The notes: generated by a model not told the origin, from the sequence alone. DNA of 64,000 nucleotides from Rhizobium chutanense (GCF_002531935.1 NZ_NWSV01000011.1:62001-126000); one strand, 5' to 3'; counted from the first letter of the stretch, positions 8,499 through 17,926 are shown. Made by a program: numbers and translations.

Positions 8499-8815
8499 TG
8501 AAGCGCTATCGTATCCGCCTGACCGATGAGGCGGAGTTGGATTTGGCGCGTATCTATCGTTTCGTCCGCAAGAAATCTGCATCTTCTGCCGCCGCCCGCG
8601 ATTACGTGGCCCGCATCAAGACCTTTGTGAATGGGTTCGATACATATCCGGAGCAAGGTAGCATCCGTGGTCAGGTTCGGCCGGGATTGCGTATTGTCGG
8701 CTTTGAGCGCCGGATCAGCGTGGCGTTCGTGGTCGAGCCCACCGAGGTTGTTATCCTCCGCATCCTCTATGCCGGGCAGCAGTTTAAGAGCGACGAGAGC
8801 GACAGCCGGCCCTAA
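8498..8815 (+). CDS. parE: ParE-family toxin (RelE/ParE superfamily)
   Basis: The 105-residue protein has the ParE layout: an N-terminal helical hairpin (YRIRLTDEAELDLARIYRFV), a central GSIRGQVRPGLRIVGFERRISVAFVV strand region, and a C-terminal VVILRILYAGQ strand. ParE toxins act on DNA gyrase. The start overlaps the antitoxin stop. The key C-terminal strand and its arginine are intact, so there is no sign of decay. The pair may act in plasmid maintenance or as a stress module. Confidence 0.85.
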   Translation: MKRYRIRLTDEAELDLARIYRFVRKKSASSAAARDYVARIKTFVNGFDTYPEQGSIRGQVRPGLRIVGFERRISVAFVVEPTEVVILRILYAGQQFKSDESDSRP

Positions 8816-8849
8816 TCGCAGGACACGCGGCGCATCTCCGCCTCGATCG

Positions 8850-10523
8850 TCAGGCTGCTGCGACCTTGCCCGAAAGCGCCTGATCCATCGCCGCCCGAAG
8901 CTGTTCCTGCGTGAACGGCTTCTTCATCCGCAGCATCCGGCCGAGGCCATGGTCTTCGGAGAACTCGGCATAGCCGGAAGCAAGAATAATGGGCAGGCCG
9001 GGGAAAACCGAACGAAGGTGACGCGCAAGCTCCGCGCCCGTCATGCCGGGCATGGCATGATCGGTGATGACGAGATCGCAGTTCGGGCCGTCGGCAAGGA
9101 ATTCCAAAGCCTGGGAAGCCGAAGACGCTTCCCGCGGCAGGTGCCCGAGGTCCTCCAGCATCGCCACGGTTCCCGTCCTGACGAGCGCATCGTCGTCGAC
9201 GACGAGAATGGCAAGCGGCCGCGACACCGGTGTCAGCGGCTCCGTCACCGGAGGCTCGACGACCGGCTGCGTCTTGACGAAGGTCTCGGCGACGGGCAGC
9301 CACAGGGAAACGGTCGTGCCCTTGCCCCGCGTGCTGGCTATCTGGATCGAGCCGCCGGATTGCGCCGCCAGGCCGTGAACCATCGATAGGCCGAGACCGG
9401 TGCCTTTGCCCACGCCTTTGGTAGTGAAGAACGGTTCGGCAGCACGGGAAACCGTGGCCTCGTCCATGCCTTCGCCATCGTCCGACACCGATATCCTGAT
9501 ATAGTCCCCGCCCGCGAGAGCCGCCGGCCGGCTCTCTTCGGCGGCCGCAGCAACCGTCACGGCGCCGCCGCTTTCGAGCGCGTCCCGGGCATTGACGAAC
9601 AGATTGAGCAGCGCCAGTTCCAGCTGGTTGCTATCGACCAGCAGAGGCGCGAGGTCCACCGGAATGCTTTTCCGGATTTCGATGCGTGGCCCGACCGCTT
9701 TGGCGAGAAGATCCTCGACATTTTCAAACAGCCTGAGGAAGTCGACCGCCTGCGGCTTGAGTTCCTGGCGGCGTGCGAAGGCCAGCAGGCGCTGGGTCAG
9801 CGCAGTGCCGCGTTCGGCGGCCTGGATCGCATTCGTCACCAGCCGTTCGCTGCGTTCATCCGCCGGCAGCCGCTTCTTCAGAAGGTTGAGGCTGCCGAGC
9901 ACCGCCATCAGAAGATTGTTGAAGTCGTGCGCCACGCCGCCGGTGAGATGGCCGATCGTGTCGAGCTTCTGCGCCTCGAACAGCTGCGCCAGCGCCTCTT
10001 CGCGCTCGCGTGTTCTCTGATCGATCCGATGCTCGAGCTCTTCGTTGAGCTGGCGCAGCTGGTCCGCGGATGCCTCGAGTTCGGCGGTGCGCTGGCGAAC
10101 CCGGGCTTCTAGATCGGCGTTCAGACGCTCAAGCTCCCGCGTCTTCCTGTAGAGATCGGCAAAGACCCTGACCTTGGCCCTCAGAACCTCCGGCACGATC
10201 GGGACGGAGACGTAATCGACGGCGCCGACGGCGTAGCCGCGCAGCCGGTCCGGCTCCGCCAGCATGACGGCTGAAACGAAGATGATCGGCGTGTTCTGAT
10301 AGCGTGGATGCTGCCGGATCATGCTGACCAGCTCGAAGCCGTCCTGCTCGGGCATGCAGACATCGACGAGGATCACGGCGATTTCGGTGCGCAGCAGGTG
10401 CTCGAAGGCTTCGCGGGCGGATTGCGCCTTGATGAGGTTTTCCTCGAGCTCTTCGAGAATGACCTCGTAGCTCAGGAGCTTGGCGGGCTGGTCGTCGACG
10501 AGGAGGATATTGACGGGGTTCAT
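8850..10523 (-). CDS. REC-histidine kinase-REC hybrid sensor
   Basis: The 557-residue cytoplasmic protein has a receiver at about 1-120 (ILLVDDQ, phospho-Asp in VILVDVCMPEQDG). A coiled coil runs over about 125-185, then a kinase core with His in TGGVAHDFNNLL (about 200) and ATP motifs VSDDGEGMDEA, GVGKGTGLGLSMVHG. A C-terminal receiver follows (LVVDDDALVR, ITDHAMPGMTG). The AHDFNNLL box is that of the HWE-independent HisKA class common in rhizobia. There is no membrane segment. It lies 10 bases downstream of the poly-HAMP kinase gene, so the two are probably one operon and may form a phosphorelay. No output domain is present. Confidence 0.88.
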   Translation of the reverse strand: MNPVNILLVDDQPAKLLSYEVILEELEENLIKAQSAREAFEHLLRTEIAVILVDVCMPEQDGFELVSMIRQHPRYQNTPIIFVSAVMLAEPDRLRGYAVGAVDYVSVPIVPEVLRAKVRVFADLYRKTRELERLNADLEARVRQRTAELEASADQLRQLNEELEHRIDQRTREREEALAQLFEAQKLDTIGHLTGGVAHDFNNLLMAVLGSLNLLKKRLPADERSERLVTNAIQAAERGTALTQRLLAFARRQELKPQAVDFLRLFENVEDLLAKAVGPRIEIRKSIPVDLAPLLVDSNQLELALLNLFVNARDALESGGAVTVAAAAEESRPAALAGGDYIRISVSDDGEGMDEATVSRAAEPFFTTKGVGKGTGLGLSMVHGLAAQSGGSIQIASTRGKGTTVSLWLPVAETFVKTQPVVEPPVTEPLTPVSRPLAILVVDDDALVRTGTVAMLEDLGHLPREASSASQALEFLADGPNCDLVITDHAMPGMTGAELARHLRSVFPGLPIILASGYAEFSEDHGLGRMLRMKKPFTQEQLRAAMDQALSGKVAAA

Positions 10524-10533
10524 GGCCGGGTCC

Positions 10534-13500
10534 TCAGCGGTGCAGCCACATGCGCAGAGCCGACAGAAGCTGCTCGGTATTGACCGGCTTTGCCAGATAA
10601 TCCGACGCGCCGGCTTCCAGGCATTTCTCCCGGTCGCCCTTCATCGCCTTGGCCGTCAGCGCCAGGATCGGCAGCCGCCGGAAGCGGGGCTCCGAGCGAA
10701 TGACCTGCATCGTCTCGTAACCGTCCATGCCGGGCATCATGATATCCATCAGCACGATCGCGACCGAGGGTTCGGTGTTGATGACGTCGATCGCTTCACT
10801 ACCCGTCGTCGCTGTCAGCACCCTCATGCCACGGCGTTCCAGAACGCTGCTCAGCGCAAAGATGTTGCGGGCGTCGTCGTCGACAAGCAGCACCGTTTCG
10901 CCGACCAGATCCTCGTCGGAGCTGTGCAACTCCTGCAGCGTCGCCTGTTTTGCCGCCGGCAGGTCGGCGACGACCCGGTGCAGGAACAGCGCCGTCTCGT
11001 CGAGCAGACGTTCGGGCGACTCCACCCCTTTCACCACGACGCTGCGGGCCATGCTGTGCAGCGTCGCGTCTTCCTCAGGCGAAAGCTCCCGACCGGTGAA
11101 GACGACGACAGGCACTTCGGCGATCCCGTCGTCGTCGCGGATCTGCTCCAGGACTTCGAAGCCGGACATGTCGGGGAGTGTGAGGTCAAGCACGACACAG
11201 TCGGCGGAGCCCTGCCGGAGAATGTCGAGCGCCTCCGATCCGGAGCCGACGCTCGTTATGTCGATATCGTCATGCCCGAGAAGGGCGGTGACGCTTAGGC
11301 GCTCGGCCTCGTTGTCTTCCACCAGCAGCAGCTGCTTGCGGCGCGGCTCGGCATAGGCTTTCAGCCGCGACAGCGCCTTGCCGAGCCCTTCCGGCGTCGT
11401 CGGCTTGCTCATGAAAGCGAAGGCGCCGCGCGTCAGCCCATGCTGGCGGTCCTCGTCGAGACTGATGATCTGCACCGGAATATGCCGCGTCTGCGAATTC
11501 TGTTTGAGCTGGCTCAGCACCGTCCAGCCGAGCATGTCGGGCAGGAAGATATCGAGCGAGATCGCCGACGGCTTGTACTCCTGCGCAAGAACAAGCGCAT
11601 CGCTGCCGCGCATAGCCACCAGCACCTTGAAGCCGTTGTCGCGGGCGAGATCGACGAGGACGCGGGCATAATGCGCATCGTCCTCGACGACGAGCAGCAC
11701 GGAGTCGCCCGCCTCTATCCGGTGACGGTCGTCAGCGACGTGTTCGATGGCTTTTTCGGCGCGGCGGCTCGCCGCCGCTTCGGCGAATTCCACGACGTTT
11801 GCCGGGGCGGGTGCGGGCCTCGGCGCGACCGCACCGGCGCCGACATAGGTCAGCGGCAGGTAGAGAACGAAGGTGCTGCCGACGCCCGGCGTGCTGCGCA
11901 GCTGGATCTCGCCGCCGAGCAGGTTCGCCAGTTCGCGGCTGATCGCCAGGCCGAGGCCGGTGCCGCCATATTTGCGGCTTGTGGAGGCATCCGCCTGCTG
12001 GAACGCCTCAAAAATGATGCGCTGCTTTTCCGGCGGAATGCCGATTCCGGTGTCGACGACTTCGAAGGCGATCACCGAAGGCGCATGCCGGAGCGACGGA
12101 TGATCGGGCGACCAGCCGCTGGTTGCCAAGGCGACGCGAAGCGTCACACCGCCCTGGGCGGTGAACTTGAAGGCGTTCGACAGCAGGTTCTTGAGAATCT
12201 GCTGCAGGCGCTTGGAATCGGTAATGATGCTCTTCGTGACGTCGCCGTCGACCTCGACCGCAAACGACAGGTTGCGGTTTTCGGCCTCATGCCGGAACGG
12301 CCGGGCCATCATCTCGAGCAGGTTGCTGACGAAGATCTCCTCGGCATCGACTGAGACCGTCCCGGACTCGATCTTAGACAGGTCGAGGATATCGCTGATG
12401 AGGTTCAGAAGATCGGTTCCTGCGCCGTGGATCGTCTTTGCGAACTCGACCTGCTTGCCCGACAGGTTCCCGTCGGGGTTTTCTCCGAGTTGCTGGCCGA
12501 GGATGAGGATCGAATTCAGCGGCGTGCGCAGCTCATGCGACATGTTGGCGAGGAATTCGGATTTGTATTTCGATGTCAGCGCCAGTTCGGTCGCCTTTTC
12601 TTCCAGCGCGCGTCGGGCCTGCTCGATTTCCTGGTTCTTGGCCTCGACTTCGACGTTGCGTTCCTCCAGCTGCTGCGCCTTCTGCCCGAGCTGCTCATTG
12701 GTCTGCTGCAGCTCGCGCTGCTGCGTCTGCAGCTCGGCGGCAAGCTGCTGCGACTGCTTGAGCAGGCCTTCGGTCTGCATGGTCGCTTCGATCGAGTTGA
12801 GCACGATGCCGATCGACGTCGTCAGTTGGTCGAGGAAGGAGAGCTGCAGCTCGGTGAACTCGCCGGCCGAGGCAAGTTCGATCACCGCCTTCACCTGCCC
12901 CTCGAAATGCACGGGCAGCACGATCGCGCTCCGCGGCAGCGTCGTGAACACGCCGGAGCTGATCGGAATGACGTTGTCCGGAAGATCGGTGACGAGGATG
13001 CGGCGGGCATCGCTGGCGCATTGCCCGACGAGGCCCTGGCCGAAATCGAGCCGCAGCGGATGCGCCGCCTCGACGCCTTGCGCATAGACCGAGAGCAGCG
13101 ACAGGAACGGCTGGCTCTCGTCGGCATCCACCTGGTAGATCACCCCTTGATGCGCACCGACCAGCGGCGCCAGCTCCGAGAGCATCATCTTGCCGACCAG
13201 CGTCAGGTCGCGCTGGCCCTGCAGCATGTTGGTGAAGCGCGCCAGATTTGTCTTCAGCCAGTCCTGCTCGGTATTGCGCTCCGTCGTCAGGCGCAGGTTG
13301 TCAATCATCGTATTGATGTTGTCCTTGAGCTCGGCCACTTCGCCGCGCGCATCGACCTTGATCGACCGCGTCAGGTCGCCTTTGGTGACGGCGGTGGCCA
13401 CCTCTGCGATAGCGCGAACCTGGGTCGTCAGATTAGCAGCCAGCAGGTTGACGTTGCCGGTCAGGTCCTTCCACGTTCCCGCGGTACCAGGAACATTCGC

Positions 13501-16500
13501 CTGGCCGCCGAGGCGGCCCTCAACGCCGACTTCGCGCGCCACCGTCGTTACCTGATCGGCGAAGGTCGCCAGCGTGTTGGTCATGTTGTTGATGGTTTCG
13601 GCAAGGGCCGCCACCTCGCCTTTGGAGGCGACGGTGAGGTTCTGCTTAAGGTCGCCGTTCGCGACCGCCGTCACCACCTTGACGATGCCGCGGACCTGCT
13701 CAGTCAGGTTGGCGGCCATGACGTTGACTGTGTCGGTCAGGTCCTTCCAGGTGCCGGCGACACCAGGCACCTGCGCCTGACCGCCGAGCTTACCTTCGGT
13801 GCCGACTTCGCGCGCCACGCGCGTCACTTCGCCGGCGAAGGCGTTCAGCTGATCCACCATGGTGTTGATGGTGTTCTTCAGTTCGAGGATTTCCCCCTTC
13901 ACGTCGACGGTGATCTTGCGCGACAGGTCGCCGCGCGCCACGGCGGTCGTGACTTCGGCGATGTTGCGCACCTGGGTCGTGAGGTTGGCGGCAAGCAGGT
14001 TGACGTTGTCGGTCAGGTCCTTCCAGGTGCCGGCGACACCGGGAACGACGGCCTGGCCGCCGAGCCGGCCATCGGTGCCGACCTCGCGGGCGACGCGGGT
14101 CACTTCGCCGGCGAAGGACCGAAGCTGATCGACCATCGTATTCAAAGTATCCTTCAGCAGCAGGATTTCGCCGCGCACATCGACGGTGATCTTGCGCGAC
14201 AGGTCGCCATTGGCGATCGCGGTCGCCACTTCGGCGATGTTGCGCACCTGCGCCGTCAGGTTGCCGGCCATCGAGTTGACGCTGTCGGTCAAATCCTTCC
14301 AGGTGCCGGCGACGCCCGAGACCTGCGCCTGGCCGCCGAGCTTGCCTTCGGTGCCGACTTCGCGGGCGACGCGTGTGACTTCGCCGGCAAAAGCGTTCAG
14401 CTGGTCCACCATCGTATTGATGGTGTTTTTCAGTTCGAGGATTTCCCCTTTCACGTCGACGGTGATCTTGCGCGAGAGGTCGCCGCGCGCCACGGCGGTC
14501 GTGACTTCGGCGATGTTGCGCACCTGGCCCGTGAGGTTGGAGGCCATGGAGTTGACGTTTTCGGTCAGATCCTTCCAGGTGCCGGCGACGCCAGGCACCT
14601 GCGCCTGGCCGCCGAGCTTGCCTTCCGTGCCGACCTCGCGGGCAACGCGCGTCACCTCAGAGGCGAAGCGGTTCAGCTGGTCGACCATGGTGTTCAGCGT
14701 TTCCTTAAGCTCCAGGATTTCGCCCGAGACGGACACCGTGATCTTCTTCGACAGGTCGCCATTGGCGATAGCGGTGGAGACTTCGGCGATGTTGCGCACC
14801 TGCGCGGTCAGGTTGCCCGCCATCGAGTTGACGCTGTCGGTCAGATCCTTCCAGGTGCCGGCGACGCCGAGCACGTTCGCCTGGCCGCCGAGCCGCCCTT
14901 CGGTGCCGACCTCGCGCGCCACGCGCGTGACTTCACCGGCAAAACCGTTCAGCTGATCGACCATCGTATTGATGGTTTCCTTCAGTTCGAGGATTTCCCC
15001 CGACACCGTCACCGTGATCTTCTTGGAAAGGTCGCCTTGGGCGACCGCGGTCGCGACTTCTGCGATGTTGCGCACCTGGCCGGTCAGGTTCGAGGCCATG
15101 GAATTGACGCTGTCGGTCAGGTCCTTCCAGGTGCCAGCGACACCGCGCACGTTCGCCTGACCACCGAGCCGGCCTTCCGTGCCGACTTCGCGGGCCACAC
15201 GCGTCACTTCCGAGGCGAAGGCATTCAACTGGTCGACCATCGTATTGATGGTTTCCTTCAGTTCGAGGATTTCGCCCTTCACGTCGACAGTGATCTTCTT
15301 GGAAAGATCGCCATTGGCGATCGCTGTGGAGACTTCGGCGATATTGCGCACCTGCGCCGTCAGGTTGCCGCCCATCGAGTTGACGTTTTCGGTCAGGTCC
15401 TTCCAGGTGCCGGCCACACCGCGCACGTTCGCCTGGCCGCCGAGCCGGCCTTCCGTACCGACTTCGCGGGCGACGCGCGTCACCTCAGAGGCGAAGGCGT
15501 TCAGCTGGTCCACCATCGTATTGATGGTTTCCTTGAGTTCGAGGATTTCGCCCGACACCGTCACCGTAATCTTCTTCGACAGGTCGCCATTGGCGATGGC
15601 TGTGGAGACTTCGGCGATGTTGCGCACCTGCGCCGTCAGGTTCGAGGCCATCGAATTGACGTTGTCGGTCAGATCTTTCCAGGTGCCGGCGACGCCTGGC
15701 ACCTGCGCCTGACCGCCGAGCCGACCTTCGGTGCCGACTTCGCGTGCCACACGCGTCACTTCGCCGGCAAAACCATTGAGCTGGTCCACCATCGTGTTGA
15801 TGGTTTCCTTGAGTTCGAGGATTTCGCCCGAAACGTCGACGGTGATCTTGCGCGAGAGGTCGCCGCGCGCGACCGCCGTCGTCACCTGCGCGATATTGCG
15901 CACCTGCGCCGTGAGGTTGCCGCACATGGCGTTGACCGAGTCGGTCAGATCCTTCCAGGTGCCGGCCACACCCGGCACCAGCGCCTGACCGCCGAGCTTG
16001 CCCTCTGTCCCGACCTCGCGGGCGACGCGCGTCACTTCGGAAGCGAAGGAGCGCAGCTGGTCGACCATGGTGTTGATCGCTTCCTTGAGCTGCAGGATTT
16101 CGCCGCGCACGTCGACGGTGATCTTCTTCGAAAGGTCGCCATTGGCGACGGCGATCGTCACTTCCGCGATGTTGCGCACCTGCGCCGTCAGGTTCGACGC
16201 CATCGAGTTGACGCTTTCGGTCAGGTCCTTCCAGACGCCCGTCACCTCGGGCACCTGCGCCTGGCCGCCGAGCTTGCCGTCGGTGCCGACTTCGCGGGCA
16301 ACACGCGTGACTTCCGAGGTGAAGACGCTGAGCTGCTTGATCATCGTGTTGACGATATCGGCCGAGCGCAGGAATTCGCCCTTCAGAGCCCGCCCGTCGA
16401 CATCGAGCGGCACGGTCTGCAGCAGGTCACCCTTGGCGACGGCGGTGATCGTGCGCGTCACCGCCGTCGTCGGCCAGAGGAGATCGTCGATCAGGCCGTT

Positions 16501-16836
16501 GATCGAGCCTTCCATCTCCGACCAGGAACCATCCGACAGGCCGAAGCGCACCCGCGTGCTCGTTCGCCCGTCGCGGCCGACGACCTGGCCGACATGTTCG
16601 AGCTGCTGAGCCATGCGCTGATTGGCGGCGATGATGTCGTTCAAGGCATCGGCGACCTTGCCGGTGACGCCGGTGAGATCGGAGCGCATGCGCACGGAAA
16701 AGTCGCCGCGCCTGACCGCGACCAGGACTTCCAGAAGCGCGCTGGCGTCGTCGAATGCCATGGTTTTGTGGTCGCGCCCATTGAGGCTCTCTGCCACGGC
16801 ATCGTCGCGCGAAAATTCACTGGTTTGCTTGCTCAC
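10534..16836 (-). CDS. Giant poly-HAMP hybrid histidine kinase
   Basis: This roughly 2100-residue protein has no membrane segment. After two divergent HAMP-like units it carries eleven 92-residue repeats (about residues 175-1186). Each pairs a divergent half (EVTRVAREVGTEG... GTWKDLTD) with a canonical HAMP half (VRNIAEVTTAVARGDLS... INTMVDQL). Then follow a GAF domain (about 1210-1370), a coiled coil, HisKA with His in MSHELRTPLN (about 1434), HATPase (VVDTGIGIP, GGTGLGLAIS) and three receivers (about 1712, 1834 and 1980 onward). The design parallels fungal Nik1-type osmosensor kinases. GTG at 16836 with AAGGGGGA is preferred to the upstream TTG. Confidence 0.85.
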   Translation of the reverse strand: MSKQTSEFSRDDAVAESLNGRDHKTMAFDDASALLEVLVAVRRGDFSVRMRSDLTGVTGKVADALNDIIAANQRMAQQLEHVGQVVGRDGRTSTRVRFGLSDGSWSEMEGSINGLIDDLLWPTTAVTRTITAVAKGDLLQTVPLDVDGRALKGEFLRSADIVNTMIKQLSVFTSEVTRVAREVGTDGKLGGQAQVPEVTGVWKDLTESVNSMASNLTAQVRNIAEVTIAVANGDLSKKITVDVRGEILQLKEAINTMVDQLRSFASEVTRVAREVGTEGKLGGQALVPGVAGTWKDLTDSVNAMCGNLTAQVRNIAQVTTAVARGDLSRKITVDVSGEILELKETINTMVDQLNGFAGEVTRVAREVGTEGRLGGQAQVPGVAGTWKDLTDNVNSMASNLTAQVRNIAEVSTAIANGDLSKKITVTVSGEILELKETINTMVDQLNAFASEVTRVAREVGTEGRLGGQANVRGVAGTWKDLTENVNSMGGNLTAQVRNIAEVSTAIANGDLSKKITVDVKGEILELKETINTMVDQLNAFASEVTRVAREVGTEGRLGGQANVRGVAGTWKDLTDSVNSMASNLTGQVRNIAEVATAVAQGDLSKKITVTVSGEILELKETINTMVDQLNGFAGEVTRVAREVGTEGRLGGQANVLGVAGTWKDLTDSVNSMAGNLTAQVRNIAEVSTAIANGDLSKKITVSVSGEILELKETLNTMVDQLNRFASEVTRVAREVGTEGKLGGQAQVPGVAGTWKDLTENVNSMASNLTGQVRNIAEVTTAVARGDLSRKITVDVKGEILELKNTINTMVDQLNAFAGEVTRVAREVGTEGKLGGQAQVSGVAGTWKDLTDSVNSMAGNLTAQVRNIAEVATAIANGDLSRKITVDVRGEILLLKDTLNTMVDQLRSFAGEVTRVAREVGTDGRLGGQAVVPGVAGTWKDLTDNVNLLAANLTTQVRNIAEVTTAVARGDLSRKITVDVKGEILELKNTINTMVDQLNAFAGEVTRVAREVGTEGKLGGQAQVPGVAGTWKDLTDTVNVMAANLTEQVRGIVKVVTAVANGDLKQNLTVASKGEVAALAETINNMTNTLATFADQVTTVAREVGVEGRLGGQANVPGTAGTWKDLTGNVNLLAANLTTQVRAIAEVATAVTKGDLTRSIKVDARGEVAELKDNINTMIDNLRLTTERNTEQDWLKTNLARFTNMLQGQRDLTLVGKMMLSELAPLVGAHQGVIYQVDADESQPFLSLLSVYAQGVEAAHPLRLDFGQGLVGQCASDARRILVTDLPDNVIPISSGVFTTLPRSAIVLPVHFEGQVKAVIELASAGEFTELQLSFLDQLTTSIGIVLNSIEATMQTEGLLKQSQQLAAELQTQQRELQQTNEQLGQKAQQLEERNVEVEAKNQEIEQARRALEEKATELALTSKYKSEFLANMSHELRTPLNSILILGQQLGENPDGNLSGKQVEFAKTIHGAGTDLLNLISDILDLSKIESGTVSVDAEEIFVSNLLEMMARPFRHEAENRNLSFAVEVDGDVTKSIITDSKRLQQILKNLLSNAFKFTAQGGVTLRVALATSGWSPDHPSLRHAPSVIAFEVVDTGIGIPPEKQRIIFEAFQQADASTSRKYGGTGLGLAISRELANLLGGEIQLRSTPGVGSTFVLYLPLTYVGAGAVAPRPAPAPANVVEFAEAAASRRAEKAIEHVADDRHRIEAGDSVLLVVEDDAHYARVLVDLARDNGFKVLVAMRGSDALVLAQEYKPSAISLDIFLPDMLGWTVLSQLKQNSQTRHIPVQIISLDEDRQHGLTRGAFAFMSKPTTPEGLGKALSRLKAYAEPRRKQLLLVEDNEAERLSVTALLGHDDIDITSVGSGSEALDILRQGSADCVVLDLTLPDMSGFEVLEQIRDDDGIAEVPVVVFTGRELSPEEDATLHSMARSVVVKGVESPERLLDETALFLHRVVADLPAAKQATLQELHSSDEDLVGETVLLVDDDARNIFALSSVLERRGMRVLTATTGSEAIDVINTEPSVAIVLMDIMMPGMDGYETMQVIRSEPRFRRLPILALTAKAMKGDREKCLEAGASDYLAKPVNTEQLLSALRMWLHR
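13279..16314 (-). repeat. Eleven tandem 276-bp coding repeats (HAMP array)
   Basis: Within the giant kinase the segment starting EVTRVAREVG recurs every 92 codons, eleven times with no change of register that I can see. Many units differ only at a few codons, mainly at K/R after TEG, the residue before VPGVAGTW, and DSVN/ENVN/DNVN. The similarity at DNA level makes the array prone to unequal recombination and to collapse in short-read assembly. Confidence 0.85.
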
Positions 16837-16955
16837 GGATTCCCCCTTATTCGACAGAGGGTAATTAGTGCTCCGCTGGAAAAAGGGTATGGGTGTGCCA
16901 CAGGGTTGCAGAGATAGGCCTAACCCAAAGTCAACGGCCAAACTTTACCCGCGCG

Positions 16956-16981
16956 GGAACAGTTTCCCGTCGGCCGTCGTT
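16956..16981 (+). promoter_or_regulatory. EcfG-type general stress response promoter
   Basis: GGAAC, exactly 17 bases, CGTT matches the consensus recognised by the alphaproteobacterial stress sigma factor EcfG. It ends 23 bases before the ATG at 17005, leaving a short leader that holds the AAGGAGAA ribosome-binding site. Position, spacing and orientation all fit. Confidence 0.6.
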
Positions 16982-17004
16982 TCCGTCCTGACAAGGAGAA
17001 CGAC

Positions 17005-17358
17005 ATGTCGAACGTCTCGAGAACCGGCAAGGACGACATCAACAACGCGACCAGCCCGACCACTTTCGGACGGTCGGTCGAAAGCCAGGCGCAGATGCAG
17101 GATGCGGCAGCGGAGGCATCGCCCGAATCCGGTGGCGAGATGCTCAACATCTACCGACTGGAGCCGATCGCCAATTCAGACGATCCCAGATGGGGCAATG
17201 CCCCCAACCATGGCATCGTCGTCGTGGCCGCCCGGACCCCGGGCGATGCCAGGATCGTTGCTGCAGCCCGCGAACTCGATTTCATGGAAGTGGATGCGGC
17301 TCCCGCCGAGGATGTGACGACACCCAATGCCAGCGCCTTTCGCGACGATAAACTCTAA
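17005..17358 (+). CDS. Small hypothetical protein under a stress-type promoter
   Basis: The 117-residue soluble protein (MSNVSRTGKDDINNATSP...) has a low-complexity, Ser/Asn/Ala-rich N-terminus. A more ordered centre follows (LEPIANSDDPRWGNAPNHGIVVVAARTPGDARIVAA) and then a polar tail. The AAGGAGAA site before ATG 17005 is strong. The upstream EcfG-type promoter suggests induction in general stress or stationary phase. It is divergent from the giant kinase gene (start 16836). After the stop the same frame stays open for another 32 codons, which is probably chance. The family is not recognised. Confidence 0.7.
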   Translation: MSNVSRTGKDDINNATSPTTFGRSVESQAQMQDAAAEASPESGGEMLNIYRLEPIANSDDPRWGNAPNHGIVVVAARTPGDARIVAAARELDFMEVDAAPAEDVTTPNASAFRDDKL

Positions 17359-17483
17359 ACCGTGATCGAGATCGATCGGGACAGACGTGATATAAAGCGG
17401 GGTATCCTCGACGGCACGGTCTCGGTCGACACCATCCGGCCGGTCGAGGCGGACTAGAAATCCTTCTTTACCCGGGAGTTCTC

Positions 17484-17765
17484 ATGAATACCGCCAATCT
17501 GCAGCTCAAAGGCCTGATCATGGCGATGGCCTCGATATGCGACGCGATCGCCGAGAAGGAATTGCTTACGCGCGGGGAAATCGGCGCCGCGCTCTCGAAG
17601 GCTCAAAAGGCGATCGAGGAGGATGACGACCACGAGCTTTCCGGCGCCAACCGGGCGGCGATCCTGTTTCCCATCCGCGTGCTGCAGCTTGCTGGCGAGG
17701 CAGGCCGGAAAGGCGAAGGAGCCACGTTTTCGGACTATGCCAAGCTCGTGGGAAAACTCACCTGA
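17484..17765 (+). CDS. Small helical hypothetical protein
   Basis: The 93-residue protein (MNTANLQLKGLIMAMASICDAIAEKELL...) is predicted mostly helical and has no signal peptide. It contains the acidic stretch AIEEDDDHE in the middle. GGGAG precedes ATG 17484 at normal distance. It follows the stress-promoter gene by 125 bases and may be transcribed with it. No domain is recognised. Confidence 0.65.
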   Translation: MNTANLQLKGLIMAMASICDAIAEKELLTRGEIGAALSKAQKAIEEDDDHELSGANRAAILFPIRVLQLAGEAGRKGEGATFSDYAKLVGKLT

Positions 17766-17847
17766 CCCTATTCGAAGGGTTTGCTTGCAGCGTCGGAGAG
17801 CATGACTCCGGCGGCAACATCCGGCGCTGTCGATTTTTGCTATAAGT

Positions 17848-17862
17848 TGAATATTTTTGTCT
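17848..17862 (+). promoter_or_regulatory. Weak match to an iron-responsive operator
   Basis: TGA, nine AT-rich bases, TCT lies 65 bases before the binding-protein gene of the siderophore-type importer. The RirA iron-responsive operator of rhizobia is TGA-N9-TCA, so one base differs. The position is right, but the match alone is weak. Confidence 0.22.
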
Positions 17863-17926
17863 TGTTTTATTGCCGCGCCTGTGGCTATACCCCGGCCGCA
17901 TATATTCACGCACCGGGATTTTCTTC

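Noticed and set aside
12427..16917. A 1496-codon open frame antisense to the giant kinase
   Set aside because: It is the mirror of the HAMP repeats: the same codons read on the other strand repeat every 92 residues with no recognisable fold. GC-rich repeats lack stops in several frames. The sense frame carries all the kinase motifs.
17362..17457. 32 open codons in frame after the stop of the stress-promoter gene
   Set aside because: No ribosome-binding site, no in-frame ATG, and nothing to suggest readthrough of the TAA. Too short to separate from chance.
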